Source of the DNA: Deltaproteobacteria bacterium
Lineage (GTDB): Bacteria; JAGRBM01; JAHCIT01
Length of the DNA: 64,000 nucleotides
Assembly (NCBI GenBank): GCA_026129095.1
Contig: JAHCIT010000005.1
Location: 1 to 64,000, forward strand
Direction of reading: 5' to 3'
Shown: positions 7,586 through 16,484 of the stretch, one piece after another
Layout: each line of letters begins with the position of its first letter
Position numbering within the stretch: position 1 is the stretch's first letter
Made by a program: the position numbers and the translations under genes
The notes under the pieces: model-generated
Database searches by the model: none
Seen by the model: only the letters and a program-made list of their open reading frames with translations
What the model was told of the DNA's origin: nothing

Positions 7586-9055
7586 ATGCTCGCCTTCGGT
7601 TTCGCATCCACCCATCCGGTAACGATAAGGCAGATACTCGATTTCACCCGCTGGGAAGTAAGTCTCGCGAAAGACCGATCGCGACGGCCGCATCGGCTTA
7701 CATCTGTCCAATTCGACCAGGTCCGTTATCTGCTCAATTTTTCACGACTGACCCGATTCCGGCCGGGTTCCGCTCGGATCCCGCTGGTGAGCGGCGCAAT
7801 CCGGCCTGAAGCTGACGTGTCCCAGCAGATTACAAATTTACGGAACCGGGTGCACCAGATATTTTCGGTGGCATTCCCAATGGGACGAATCCGCTATGGT
7901 GTGCTGATAAAGGGTGTGCACGAACTCTGGAAAGATATGGCGCAGCTTCGAGGCCAAGTGCTTCGGCACCATTCCGACGAGTTTTCCGAGGAAGAACTAG
8001 ATGCGGAAATCTGCCAGAAAACCTGGGTGAGTGTCGCAGGCGGTGGCGGCGGAGCCGGGTATGTCTATCTCGGCGCCTATATGGAAATGCATGAGGCTGG
8101 ACTCATTCCCGGCTATATTGTCGGATCCTCCATCGGAAGTATCATGGGGCTTCTGCGAGCCCGCAATCGCATTCCAGATTTTCAGCAGATTCTAGACCTC
8201 TCCTATTCGTTGAGAAGGGATAGTCTCCTGCGTGTGATCAGCATGAAGCGTAGATACGGCATGCCGGGTTTGTTCAGGCTGTATCTCCGTGGCGGAATTA
8301 GTCCACATTTTTCAGGATCTGGCGGCACACCCATGCGGCTTACGGATCTGGAAATTCCGTATGAAGCCGTTGTCGCCGGTATTCCAAGAGGCGCCCTTCG
8401 CGAATCGATGGATGACCTGGATCGTGATTTTTATCCGTACGCCGGTCAGGTTCCTGCCTGGAAAATTCGGGCGAAGATCGCGGAACAATTCGTCAAACTA
8501 ATGGGCTACCTGAACCCGCTGCTTTGCAAGGAGATACTGATCGGTTCCACTCCGCTTACCAGGGATTTTGACGCGGTAGATGCAGTTGGTTTCTCTTCCG
8601 CAGTGCCAGGAATTATCCATTATGACGTAACACGGGAAGATCCTCGGATGCACGACATCCTCTCGAGTCTCTTTCGCCAGGAAGACCTAGCAGCACTTGT
8701 GGACGGTGGAGTAGCCAACAACGTTGCCTGCCGGACTGCGTTCCAACGTGTGATGGAGGGGAACATCGGCACCCGGAATGCATTGATAATCGGATTTGAT
8801 TGCTTCGCGCCCAAAATTCTGCAAGACCAGCATCTTTATCCCATTCAGGCTGTCGTGCAACTTCAGGTAGCACTTAACCGGCCATATGCGGCGACGATCA
8901 TAAATTTTCCCAGAACTCTGTCCCCTTTCAATGTCATGCCTTCGCGGGTCGAAATTGACTGGTCTGTCGATGAGGGCCGACGCGTAATAGGCAGGGAACT
9001 GGAGTGGATCAGACTTATTATGAGTCCTGCCAAATTCGTTCGGGAAATTTTCTGA
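7586..9055 (+). CDS. Patatin-like phospholipase/esterase
   Basis: In this 489-aa protein the patatin core begins near residue 150 with a Gly-rich oxyanion loop (GGGGGAGYVYLG), then GxSxG (GSSIGS, nucleophile Ser about 182) and the catalytic Asp in DGG (about 372-374). The first 150 residues are a long basic helical region unlike small patatins and may bind membranes. The family hydrolyses acyl esters of lipids. It lies 155 bases after the SDR gene and ends 22 bases before the convergent ABC1 gene. It could hydrolyse the ester made by the Baeyer-Villiger enzyme encoded downstream, which is inference from gene content. Confidence 0.82.
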   Translation: MLAFGFASTHPVTIRQILDFTRWEVSLAKDRSRRPHRLTSVQFDQVRYLLNFSRLTRFRPGSARIPLVSGAIRPEADVSQQITNLRNRVHQIFSVAFPMGRIRYGVLIKGVHELWKDMAQLRGQVLRHHSDEFSEEELDAEICQKTWVSVAGGGGGAGYVYLGAYMEMHEAGLIPGYIVGSSIGSIMGLLRARNRIPDFQQILDLSYSLRRDSLLRVISMKRRYGMPGLFRLYLRGGISPHFSGSGGTPMRLTDLEIPYEAVVAGIPRGALRESMDDLDRDFYPYAGQVPAWKIRAKIAEQFVKLMGYLNPLLCKEILIGSTPLTRDFDAVDAVGFSSAVPGIIHYDVTREDPRMHDILSSLFRQEDLAALVDGGVANNVACRTAFQRVMEGNIGTRNALIIGFDCFAPKILQDQHLYPIQAVVQLQVALNRPYAATIINFPRTLSPFNVMPSRVEIDWSVDEGRRVIGRELEWIRLIMSPAKFVREIF

Positions 9056-9077
9056 GTTTCAGTCGCACCATCTCGTG

Positions 9078-10487
9078 CTATGCGGTGGTCGCGCGCTGTT
9101 CCGTGGTAGCTTTGCTAGATAATACGCTGAGGTAGGTTATCGCAATCGGCAGAAAATCGACCTTCGGCATATGCAATTCGAGAGGTACCGGCGCGGTGGC
9201 GAGTACGCGGGCGAGCAGCGCGTAATGATGGGGAACGGACACTATCCGATGTTCATCGTTCAGGGCCACGAATTCCGCAGTCATTTCCGAGAGATTATTC
9301 CGTAACAGATCGATCAGGCTGGTGCCATCCCGGAAAAATCCCAGTATCTCGTCAGTTATCCGGATCCCTTGTCTGACCCACAGATCGAACGATTCACGCG
9401 TCTGGAGCCGGGTCCGGAACCCCTGGTTCCAAAGTGCATCAGTAATCTGATCATGTTGACGCGTCAGATAGCCGTTAACCACGCGAACTACGTCGGTCCG
9501 AAAACCTTCCGGGAAATCCTTGGTGCATCCAAAGTCGAGCATGACCAAAGTCGCGGTGGATCCTGAGGATCCCGGCGTCTCATCGAGCACCATGAAATTA
9601 CCAGGATGCGTATCGGCTTGGAAGAAGCCGTAGTATGAAATCGTGAAAAACAGACATTCGACCAAGCAGCGGAATATCCAGTTCTTTTTATCAGTTGGAA
9701 CCTGCGGATCGGAGTACCAGGGAACGATCTTGCGTGCCTGGATAAATTCCATGCAAAGAATAGCATCGCGGCAATACTCTTCATAAAGGCGCGGTACAAC
9801 GACCATTCTGCGGTCCCTCAGCCCTTTAAGCTGCTCGTACATCCGGATCTGATTCCGGGCCTCGTTGCGATAATCGAGTTCAAGATGGATGTGGGTCGTA
9901 AACTCGTCGATCAATACTGAAAATTCAATGCCTGACGATTCGCGATAAAATCCCCATTCGAGGATTTTGACGAAAATAGGCAGCATAAGCCGGACAACCT
10001 TGATGTCAGCGAAAAAGAACTTGTCGATTCCAGGATATTTGACCTTGATGACGGCTTCCCGGCCGTCTTGGAGCGTGACGCGATGGACTTGTCCGATGGA
10101 AGCACATGCCAGAGGGACTGGATCGAATTTCGCGAACACCTCTTCGGCCGGCTTGCCATACTGTTCGATAATCCGCTGGCGAACCTCCTTCTCGGAGGCT
10201 GTAGGCATCTGATCCTGCATTTTGACCATCTCCATCAGATATTGCGTGGGAAGAAATGCAGCCTGAGTGGAGAGGAACTGTCCGATTTTGATATACACGC
10301 CCTTAAGACGGACAAAATCCGCATAAAGCCGCTGGGCATTTCGGCTATGCAGGGCGTCCATCTTTTCCCGCCGAATCCCTTTCGGTGTACGACGATATGT
10401 CACAAGCCCAAACCACACGTAGCTGGCGAGTATCTTTGAGAATAATAAAACAGCAATGACCGCGCGGATTGAGCGGAATTTTAGCAT
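9078..10487 (-). CDS. Second UbiB/ABC1 atypical kinase
   Basis: Starting at the ATG preceded by GGAGGAAAGGA, the protein has 469 aa and opens with a hydrophobic segment (about 8-30) that may anchor it. Family motifs are KIGQ (VYIKIGQF), the nucleotide loop as ACASIGQVH (Cys replacing one Ala of the usual AAAS), KVKYPG, HPGN and LDFG. It diverges strongly from the UbiB at 1216-3435 and lacks its long N-terminus and zinc ribbon. An in-frame ATG 29 codons upstream exists but has a weaker ribosome site. It faces the patatin gene tail to tail and is divergent from the MBL gene, the only minus-strand gene in this cluster. Confidence 0.85.
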   Translation of the reverse strand: MLKFRSIRAVIAVLLFSKILASYVWFGLVTYRRTPKGIRREKMDALHSRNAQRLYADFVRLKGVYIKIGQFLSTQAAFLPTQYLMEMVKMQDQMPTASEKEVRQRIIEQYGKPAEEVFAKFDPVPLACASIGQVHRVTLQDGREAVIKVKYPGIDKFFFADIKVVRLMLPIFVKILEWGFYRESSGIEFSVLIDEFTTHIHLELDYRNEARNQIRMYEQLKGLRDRRMVVVPRLYEEYCRDAILCMEFIQARKIVPWYSDPQVPTDKKNWIFRCLVECLFFTISYYGFFQADTHPGNFMVLDETPGSSGSTATLVMLDFGCTKDFPEGFRTDVVRVVNGYLTRQHDQITDALWNQGFRTRLQTRESFDLWVRQGIRITDEILGFFRDGTSLIDLLRNNLSEMTAEFVALNDEHRIVSVPHHYALLARVLATAPVPLELHMPKVDFLPIAITYLSVLSSKATTEQRATTA

Positions 10488-10756
10488 TTTATCAATTTCC
10501 TTTCCTCCAGACAATAGCCCACCATCAAAGCGGCCAAAGATCGTCATGTCTCCACGGCTCGAAGGATAGAGCATAATATAAATTTAATACTAGACATACT
10601 AGCATAGTTATTGCTATATTTGCCGAGGGGCGTGAGCTAAGAGCATTGTCTTTTAATAGGTCTAGGGGCCCAGATTGTGCAATTGGGCCACAAAGGCGTG
10701 GGCTTTACCTGTAGAAGATTTCGCAAGGGATTTGGTTATAAGGCATCGAAGAATAA
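10488..10756. promoter_or_regulatory. Divergent intergenic region, AT-rich core
   Basis: This 270-base region separates two divergent genes. Its core (about 10575-10625) is strongly AT-rich, with TATAAATTTAAT-like stretches and two ACTAG copies 11 bases apart (10590s). It probably holds back-to-back promoters and a shared operator. No ORF or RNA gene is recognisable. Confidence 0.35.
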
Positions 10757-11884
10757 ATGGAAGATTTCTCCGCCGTCGGCAACTCGATTCGTGAAATATT
10801 TCCGGGATTGTTTCGCATCCGCCTTCCTCAGCCACGATATGGAAGCGTATACGTGCATCTAGCGAAAGGCGGCTCTGGGCCCCTGACACTCTTCGACGCC
10901 GGCCTGCCACACCCTCTGACACAGAACGCCCTGCGTCGGCATCTGGGTGAGTTGGACGTTTCGGTCTCCGACTTAGAACAAATTGTCTATACTCACTCCC
11001 ACATAGATCACATGGGCGGCGGTTCAGTCATATCCGGCCTGACGGATAGGCCCAAGCATATCGCTTTTCAGGGTTGTTTAGGAGTTTGCGAAGACTATCA
11101 AGAGTACAACCGCAGGGCTAGTTCCTGGAAATCGCTGATTCAGCACCTGAGCTATACGCCAGGTATGAAGGACCGGATTGTTCAGCTTTTGCCGATAGAA
11201 TCTCGCGCGAAAGGGAATCTGCTGGATGGGAATATTTCGGTAGAAGACGCAGACCAAACCTATCATCTCTTCGATAAGGGGGCAGCCGAAATCAGGTTCG
11301 ACCGGGGCATTTCGGATGGAGATTCGTTTGAGGCAGGCCCCTATGCATGGTCCGTGATCGAAACCCCGGGACACAATCCGCATCATGTCGTATTGGTAGA
11401 ATCGGAAAACCGCTTTTCGGTTACCGGGGATATGATCCTGGATCACGGAACGCCGATTATGCGTTCCATGGGAGACGACGTGTCCGTATATCTCGCGTCC
11501 CTGCTAAAACTGAGGCGGACCGTACTGGGAACCGCGCTCACGTCGCACGGGTGCGTGTTTCCAGACGGTAATACCGCACTTTGTCGTGTGCTGGAGGAGC
11601 GCGAAGCGTTACTCGAGTGGGTATGGGCGGCGATACAGGACAGGCCTCAACGTCTGGTGGATATTTCGATGGCGGCCGGCGCGGCGGGAGTCGCAGGGAA
11701 AAAAGTAAATCCTATGTTGCTCATGGGTGTGCTTGATTCTGCGGTACATGTCTGGTCCGAACGGGGAGCGGTCTGGGTTGATCCATCTAACGGAATAGTG
11801 TCGATCAAATCCGACAAATGGGGTAGCTCCGCGGATGCTGAAGCGATGATTCCGCTCGATGAAGAACGTCCCAATATCGCGTAA
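10757..11884 (+). CDS. Metallo-beta-lactamase-fold hydrolase
   Basis: The 375-aa protein carries the MBL metal motif HSHIDH (HxHxDH, residues about 80-85), followed by later ligands in PGHNPHH (about 202-208) and TGDMILDH (about 222-229). These would form a binuclear Zn/Fe site. The C-terminal 120 residues resemble the helical, winged-helix-like cap of MBL-fold thioesterases and lactonases. Possible reactions are thioester, lactone or sulfonate ester hydrolysis. A lactone or ester made by the Baeyer-Villiger gene is an attractive substrate. The ribosome site is weak (AAGG at 10740). It starts a four-gene unit ending at 15375. Confidence 0.8.
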   Translation: MEDFSAVGNSIREIFPGLFRIRLPQPRYGSVYVHLAKGGSGPLTLFDAGLPHPLTQNALRRHLGELDVSVSDLEQIVYTHSHIDHMGGGSVISGLTDRPKHIAFQGCLGVCEDYQEYNRRASSWKSLIQHLSYTPGMKDRIVQLLPIESRAKGNLLDGNISVEDADQTYHLFDKGAAEIRFDRGISDGDSFEAGPYAWSVIETPGHNPHHVVLVESENRFSVTGDMILDHGTPIMRSMGDDVSVYLASLLKLRRTVLGTALTSHGCVFPDGNTALCRVLEEREALLEWVWAAIQDRPQRLVDISMAAGAAGVAGKKVNPMLLMGVLDSAVHVWSERGAVWVDPSNGIVSIKSDKWGSSADAEAMIPLDEERPNIA

Positions 11885-11904
11885 CTTGATAAGGATCGGG
11901 TCAC

Positions 11905-12360
11905 ATGAATGAGAAGCTAACCAAAGACTTGATGGAAAAATTTAACCCTCAGCTGGCTTCGGCGATCCAGTCGGCTAATAACGCAATGGCCGGGCTGCCC
12001 AAATTTCTCGGATGCAGAGTGACCGAACTTACACCGGGCAGGCTCATGGCCAATCTTCCGGTCCGCAAAGAACTGCTGACGCCTATTGGGAATTTGCATG
12101 GAGGTGTCCTTGCCGGGTTTGTCGACCACATTCTCGGGGTTGTGCTTTATCCCGTCATGAAGCCGGGACAATGGGCGGCTACCACCGAATTCAAGCTGAA
12201 CTATCTCGCGCCAATCAAAGACGGGGTTCTGCTGGCGGAGTCGTCGGTGATTGCGATGACACGAAATACGGCTGTTGTGCGGGCGGAAGTTTCCAATGGG
12301 GAACGCCTCGTCTGTGCAGCCCAAGGCACGTTGCTGATTAGAGATCCGAAGGGCTCCTGA
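11905..12360 (+). CDS. PaaI-type hot-dog thioesterase
   Basis: This 151-aa single hot-dog domain contains NLHGGVLAGFVDH, the PaaI-type HGG(x)nD active-site helix, followed by strands typical of acyl-CoA thioesterases (TTEFKLNYL, AVVRAEV). It would hydrolyse an acyl-CoA and free CoA, which fits a fatty or aromatic acid product. AAGGA precedes the start by 10 bases, and the gene begins 20 bases after the MBL gene, so the two are surely co-transcribed. Confidence 0.85.
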   Translation: MNEKLTKDLMEKFNPQLASAIQSANNAMAGLPKFLGCRVTELTPGRLMANLPVRKELLTPIGNLHGGVLAGFVDHILGVVLYPVMKPGQWAATTEFKLNYLAPIKDGVLLAESSVIAMTRNTAVVRAEVSNGERLVCAAQGTLLIRDPKGS

Positions 12361-12386
12361 AGTTTAATCGCAGGGAGACAGTCTCA

Positions 12387-13736
12387 ATGGCAATCAGTGG
12401 ATTGAAGAGTCTGGTACAGCCAGCAATGGATTCGTTTGATTCTGGGAAGTCACGGCCGTTGGAGTGGCGTCAGCGCCAGCTTACAGGGATTATCCGTTTC
12501 TGTTTCAATCGTCGCCAGGAAATTCTGGCGGCCCTGCGCGACGATCTCGGAAAACCCACGAGGGAGGCTGTCGCTGCGGATATTGGGGCATCGATTATCG
12601 AAGCAGTCACTCTCAAGATGAATCTTCGGAAGTGGGCAAAGCGGGAACGGGTGTCCACACCTTTCCCCCTGCTTCCCGCCAACAGCTATATCGAAAAGGA
12701 ACCATTCGGAGTCGTGCTGATTATCGGAGCCTGGAACTATCCACTCCAGCTGACTCTACTGCCCTTGGCCGGAGCTGTTGCTGCGGGCAATTGTGCGATT
12801 ATCAAGCCTTCCGAAGTTGCACCTCGTACGTCGGAACTTCTCTCACGGGTACTCCCGGACTTCATCGATTCCGACTGCATCAGGGTGGTCGAGGGGGGGC
12901 CGGACGTGACCAGCCAGCTGTTGCAGGAACCGTTCGATTACATTTTCTATACAGGAAGCGGGGCGATCGGAAAGATCGTCATGAGGGCGGCTGCAGAGCG
13001 CTTGATACCGGTAACCCTTGAGCTGGGCGGCAAGAGTCCGTGTCTGGTGGATAGGGATATCAGTATTCAGGTGGCTGCCAAACGGATAGCGCTCGGCAAA
13101 TGGATGAACGCTGGGCAGACCTGCATCGCGCCGGACTACGTTCTCGTCCACCAACAGGCTGAAGGCCGTTTGCTCGAAGCGCTAAGAGGCACGATACAGT
13201 CGTTTTATGGAAACAATCCGCAGAAAAGTCCGAATTACGCACGGATCGTCAATAAAAAGCATTTCGACCGGATTTCGAAATTCCTAAAAGATGGGAAAGT
13301 AGTGATCGGCGGGGAAAGCGACCCGAAAGACTGCTATATTGCGCCGACTGTCATCCGCGTTACCGATGGTAATGCACCGGTCATGCAGGAGGAGGTTTTC
13401 GGCCCTCTACTGCCGGTCATGGCGGTGCGTGACATGGAAGAAGCAATTGCGTTCGTTCGCTCCCGACCGAAACCCCTTGCCCTGTATCTTTTTTCAAACA
13501 ACACGGATGTTCAGCAACGCGTGATCGCCAAGACATCCGCAGGTGGAGTCTGTATCAATCATACGGTTCTTCACGCGGGAAATCCGAACCTTCCTTTCGG
13601 CGGCGTTGGAGCGAGCGGTATCGGTGCCTATCACGGACGTCGCACCTTCGAGACGTTCACGCACCGAAAACCCGTACTCGAGAAGCCAGTATTTCCGGAT
13701 TTCAGTTTCATGTACCCAAAAGAAAAGTCGGATTAA
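12387..13736 (+). CDS. Aldehyde dehydrogenase, ALDH3-like
   Basis: The 449-aa length matches the class 3 (fatty/aromatic aldehyde) group, shorter than class 1/2. The general base Glu lies in LELGGKSP (about 212) and the catalytic Cys in AGQTCIAPD (about 246). GSGAIGK is the cofactor loop and LPFGGVGASG is conserved near the C-terminus. It oxidises aldehydes to acids with NAD(P). AGGGAGA precedes the start and the gap to the thioesterase is 26 bases. In this cluster it would finish oxidation of an alcohol/aldehyde released by the esterases. Confidence 0.92.
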   Translation: MAISGLKSLVQPAMDSFDSGKSRPLEWRQRQLTGIIRFCFNRRQEILAALRDDLGKPTREAVAADIGASIIEAVTLKMNLRKWAKRERVSTPFPLLPANSYIEKEPFGVVLIIGAWNYPLQLTLLPLAGAVAAGNCAIIKPSEVAPRTSELLSRVLPDFIDSDCIRVVEGGPDVTSQLLQEPFDYIFYTGSGAIGKIVMRAAAERLIPVTLELGGKSPCLVDRDISIQVAAKRIALGKWMNAGQTCIAPDYVLVHQQAEGRLLEALRGTIQSFYGNNPQKSPNYARIVNKKHFDRISKFLKDGKVVIGGESDPKDCYIAPTVIRVTDGNAPVMQEEVFGPLLPVMAVRDMEEAIAFVRSRPKPLALYLFSNNTDVQQRVIAKTSAGGVCINHTVLHAGNPNLPFGGVGASGIGAYHGRRTFETFTHRKPVLEKPVFPDFSFMYPKEKSD

Positions 13737-13851
13737 GGGGCAGAGTAAATTAGCGTCATCTCAAAATAGCCATCAACGAATTGAGGCTTAGAGGGTCCAG
13801 CTCGCGGGAAAATATGCAGTTGTCCGAGTCGAATTACGAAAGGCGGTTGAC

Positions 13852-15375
13852 ATGCAGAGCCAAGATTTCGATGTTCTAATTATCGGTGCAGGAATCTCTG
13901 GGATCGGAGCGGCCTGCCATTTAAGCCGCGAATGCCCGAACAGGCGGGTCGCCATCATCGAAAGGCGCAAGGCCATGGGCGGGACGTGGGATCTGTTTCG
14001 TTATCCGGGTATCCGCTCTGATTCCGATATGTTTACCTTTGGCTACAACTTCCGGCCTTGGACCAACCCGAAGACGCTGGCCGACGGTCCATCGATCAAG
14101 CGATACGTCATGGATGCCGCGCGAGAGAGTGGGGTCGACAAGAAAATCCACTACGGCTTGAGCGTGACCGGTGCCTTCTGGAACAGTAAGGACCAGCAGT
14201 GGACGATCGAAACACTGAGGGAAGAAAATGGCGAGGTCCAGAGCTATACATGCAGCTTTCTGCTGATTTGTACGGGGTATTACAATTACGACAAGGGCTA
14301 TAAGCCAGACTTTCCGGGGGAAAAGGACTTTGAGGGCCGGGTAATCCATCCCCAGCAGTGGCCCGAGGATCTAGACTACAGCGGCAAGCGTGTAGTCGTC
14401 ATCGGCAGCGGCGCGACGGCCGTCACTCTGATCCCGGCAATGGCAGATAAGACCTCACACATTACCATGTTGCAGCGGTCGCCGACATACATGATGTCGC
14501 TTCCGGAAGTGGACCCGATCGCCTCGCGACTGATGGGCTTGCTGCCCGAAATGGCGACCTACCGTATCATGCGCGCGCGCAATATCGCCCTGCAGTACTG
14601 GTCGTTCGTGATTTCGCGGAAATATCCCAAGCAGGCGCGCGAGCTATTTCTGGCTCTGGCCCGTTGGCAGCTTGGCAAGGACATCGACATGCGCCATTTC
14701 ACTCCTAGCTACAATCCATGGGATGAACGCATCTGCGCGATGCCTGGAGGCGATCTGTTCAAGGCTATACGTAGTGGTCGCGCCTCGATTGTGACTGATA
14801 AAATAAAGACCTTTATTCCGAACGGGATATTATTGGAGTCGGGAAAGGAGCTGGAGGCCGACATCATAGTCTCAGCCACCGGCCTGGACCTGCAGTTCCT
14901 AGGCGGTATGAAACTTACTGTCGACGGAAAGGTTCGCCTTCCCAGGGAAGCGATGCTGTACAAGAGTGTGCTGCTCGAAGGCATTCCCAATGCTTCGATC
15001 GTGATCGGCTATACCAACGCCTCGTGGACGCTGCGGGCGGATCTGGCGGCCGAGTACCTTTGTCGCCTGCTCAACCACATGGACAAGAAGGGCTACGCCG
15101 TAGTGACGCCCGTTGACCGCGAGGGGTGCCGGACCGAGGAATCGGTCATGGGATCATTGAAGTCGGGCTACGTCTACCGTGCCATCGATAAGATGCCCCG
15201 TCAGGGTAGGCACGGCCCGTGGAAACTCACCCACAACTACTATCGGGACATTCTGATGCTGCGCAAGGGAGTGATCGAGGACCAGTATCTGGAGTTCTCG
15301 CGGGCGAAGTCCCCGATGTCACGTAGTCTTACATTGCATGAGATGGTCGATCGTGTCACAAAAGCCGCGGGGTGA
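13852..15375 (+). CDS. Flavin-containing monooxygenase of Baeyer-Villiger type
   Basis: This 507-aa protein has an FAD Rossmann motif (GAGISGIG, 10-17), an NADPH Rossmann motif (VIGSGATA, near 184) and, between them, FEGRVIHPQQWP (near 159-170). The last exactly fits the BVMO fingerprint FxGxxxHxxxW(P/D). Type I BVMOs insert oxygen next to a ketone, giving an ester or lactone; relatives also oxidise sulfur. AAGG precedes the ATG. The 115-base gap from the ALDH gene still fits one operon. It ends 29 bases before the IS21 remnant, which marks the edge of the cluster. Confidence 0.9.
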   Translation: MQSQDFDVLIIGAGISGIGAACHLSRECPNRRVAIIERRKAMGGTWDLFRYPGIRSDSDMFTFGYNFRPWTNPKTLADGPSIKRYVMDAARESGVDKKIHYGLSVTGAFWNSKDQQWTIETLREENGEVQSYTCSFLLICTGYYNYDKGYKPDFPGEKDFEGRVIHPQQWPEDLDYSGKRVVVIGSGATAVTLIPAMADKTSHITMLQRSPTYMMSLPEVDPIASRLMGLLPEMATYRIMRARNIALQYWSFVISRKYPKQARELFLALARWQLGKDIDMRHFTPSYNPWDERICAMPGGDLFKAIRSGRASIVTDKIKTFIPNGILLESGKELEADIIVSATGLDLQFLGGMKLTVDGKVRLPREAMLYKSVLLEGIPNASIVIGYTNASWTLRADLAAEYLCRLLNHMDKKGYAVVTPVDREGCRTEESVMGSLKSGYVYRAIDKMPRQGRHGPWKLTHNYYRDILMLRKGVIEDQYLEFSRAKSPMSRSLTLHEMVDRVTKAAG

Positions 15376-15514
15376 TGACTCATGTCAGGGGCGGACCAAA
15401 CGTGTACCGGCAGGGCGGAGTAAAAGTTTACCACTTGGAGCGGGGGTTTAATGTGGATTCCGGTGATCGGGTTCGGGCTGGAAATGGCTGGTTTTGACCC
15501 ATCCCGGGGTGCGT

Positions 15515-15552
15515 GAAAAGGAAACGGGGCTGTACGGCCCCGTTTCCTTTTC
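15515..15552. terminator. Perfect 16-bp stem-loop inside the IS21 end
   Basis: GAAAAGGAAACGGGGC (15515-15530) pairs perfectly with 15537-15552 around a 6-base loop. The arms end in runs of A and T, so it reads as a bidirectional intrinsic terminator. It lies after the istB stop and before the IS end, and could also end transcripts coming from the monooxygenase gene. Confidence 0.65.
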
Positions 15553-15569
15553 GCGTGGTGGGCCAACGG

Positions 15570-15806
15570 TCAGGCCAGTCGGCGTTCCTTCTTGCTCCTG
15601 GCGAGGCGGTAGCTTTCGCCGTTCATCTCCAGAATGTGGAAATGGTGGGTGAGGCGGTCGAGCAGCGTCCCGGTGAGCTGCTCAGAGCCCATGATCTCGG
15701 TCCATTCGTCGAAGGGGAGATTGCTGGTGACGAGAACCGATCCCCGCTCGTACCTCTGGCTGAAAACCTCGAATAGCAGTTCCGCCCCGGTCTTGGAGAG
15801 CGGCAC
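15570..15806 (-). pseudogene. istB: istB C-terminal fragment (IS21 helper ATPase)
   Basis: The 78 residues match the C-terminal part of IstB: GAELLFEVFSQRYERGS, then VTSNLPFDEW and LLDRLTHHFHILEMNG. The Walker A half of this AAA+ transposition helper is missing. The reading frame stops abruptly at the IS3 boundary at 15807, so this is a remnant. Confidence 0.85.
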
Positions 15807-15892
15807 TGCCCCGTACCTCTCTTTGGGTCCGCACTAAACTGAAAGCTCCGGCGGGTTGAACGTCGTGCATCCTTCAGGCTGGCCTGCGGCCC

Positions 15893-16112
15893 TTATTCGG
15901 TCCCGCACGGGCACCAGTTCTCGTTCAGGCACTCGTCCCGCATCCGTCCGTTGAAACTCTCCACGTAGGCATTCTGGATGGGCTTGCCCGGCTCGATAAA
16001 CGCCAGCCGGATTCCCGTCTCGAACGCCCACTGGCCCACCAGCCGGCAGGCCCGCCGCTGCGGAAGGCCGTGCTCGTTCTCCGCGAACCCGCACGCCTTC
16101 CGCCTCGCGGCG
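15893..16112 (-). pseudogene. IS3 orfB remnant (DDE transposase, internal deletion)
   Basis: An N-terminal piece (CGFAENEHGLPQRRACRLVG) runs directly into the C-terminal catalytic part (FIEPGKPIQNAYVESFNG, then RMRDECLNE) containing the conserved Glu of the DDE triad. About 170 residues with the two Asp are missing, so it cannot transpose. Confidence 0.8.
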
Positions 16113-16188
16113 GGCGTTACCAATTTTTCGCGATGATTGCCCGCGCCGCCTGAAGGTCCAAGGCCCGATTGACCACCAGCTGCCTCAG

Positions 16189-16386
16189 TTAGCGGTTTTC
16201 CTCTTCCAGCGCATTCAGACGCATTGCATCCGACACTTCCAGCCCGCCGCAATTCGCTTTCCACCGGTACAACGTGCCTGCGCTGATCCCGTGGCGGCGG
16301 GTGATGTCCTCTACCGCCGTCCCGGCCTCATGCTCCTTCAGGATTCCAATGACCTGCTCTTCGCTAAAACGGCTTTTCTTCACCGT
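16189..16386 (-). pseudogene. IS3 orfA remnant (HTH protein)
   Basis: KKSRFSEEQVIGILKEHEAG, an HTH (ITRRHGISAGTLYRWK) and ALEEENR are typical OrfA. An in-frame TAA interrupts it after EEENR. Beyond that stop the same frame continues recognisably (LRQLVVNRALDLQAARAI), so the stop is a mutation inside the gene. Confidence 0.8.
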
Positions 16387-16484
16387 CGTCTCCAGTTCCA
16401 AAGCTGTCCGCCATTGAACCACGGCGGACAGGTCAGGCCGGTTTCTTTCATTATACGACGGACCGGAACGGTGGGTACGGGTCA

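Larger units (their letters stand above)
15807..16484 (-). mobile_element. Internally deleted IS3-family element
   Basis: The left end reads TGCCCCGTACC, the right end on the reverse strand TGACCCGTACCCACC. Both are followed by a related CCG(C/T)..TAAACTGAAA or TATAATGAAA block, so they are terminal inverted repeats. At 678 bp it is about half the normal 1.2-1.3 kb. No target duplication is visible, consistent with deletion of IS21 sequence around the insertion. An isolated copy of the same end lies at 36832-36881. Confidence 0.75.
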
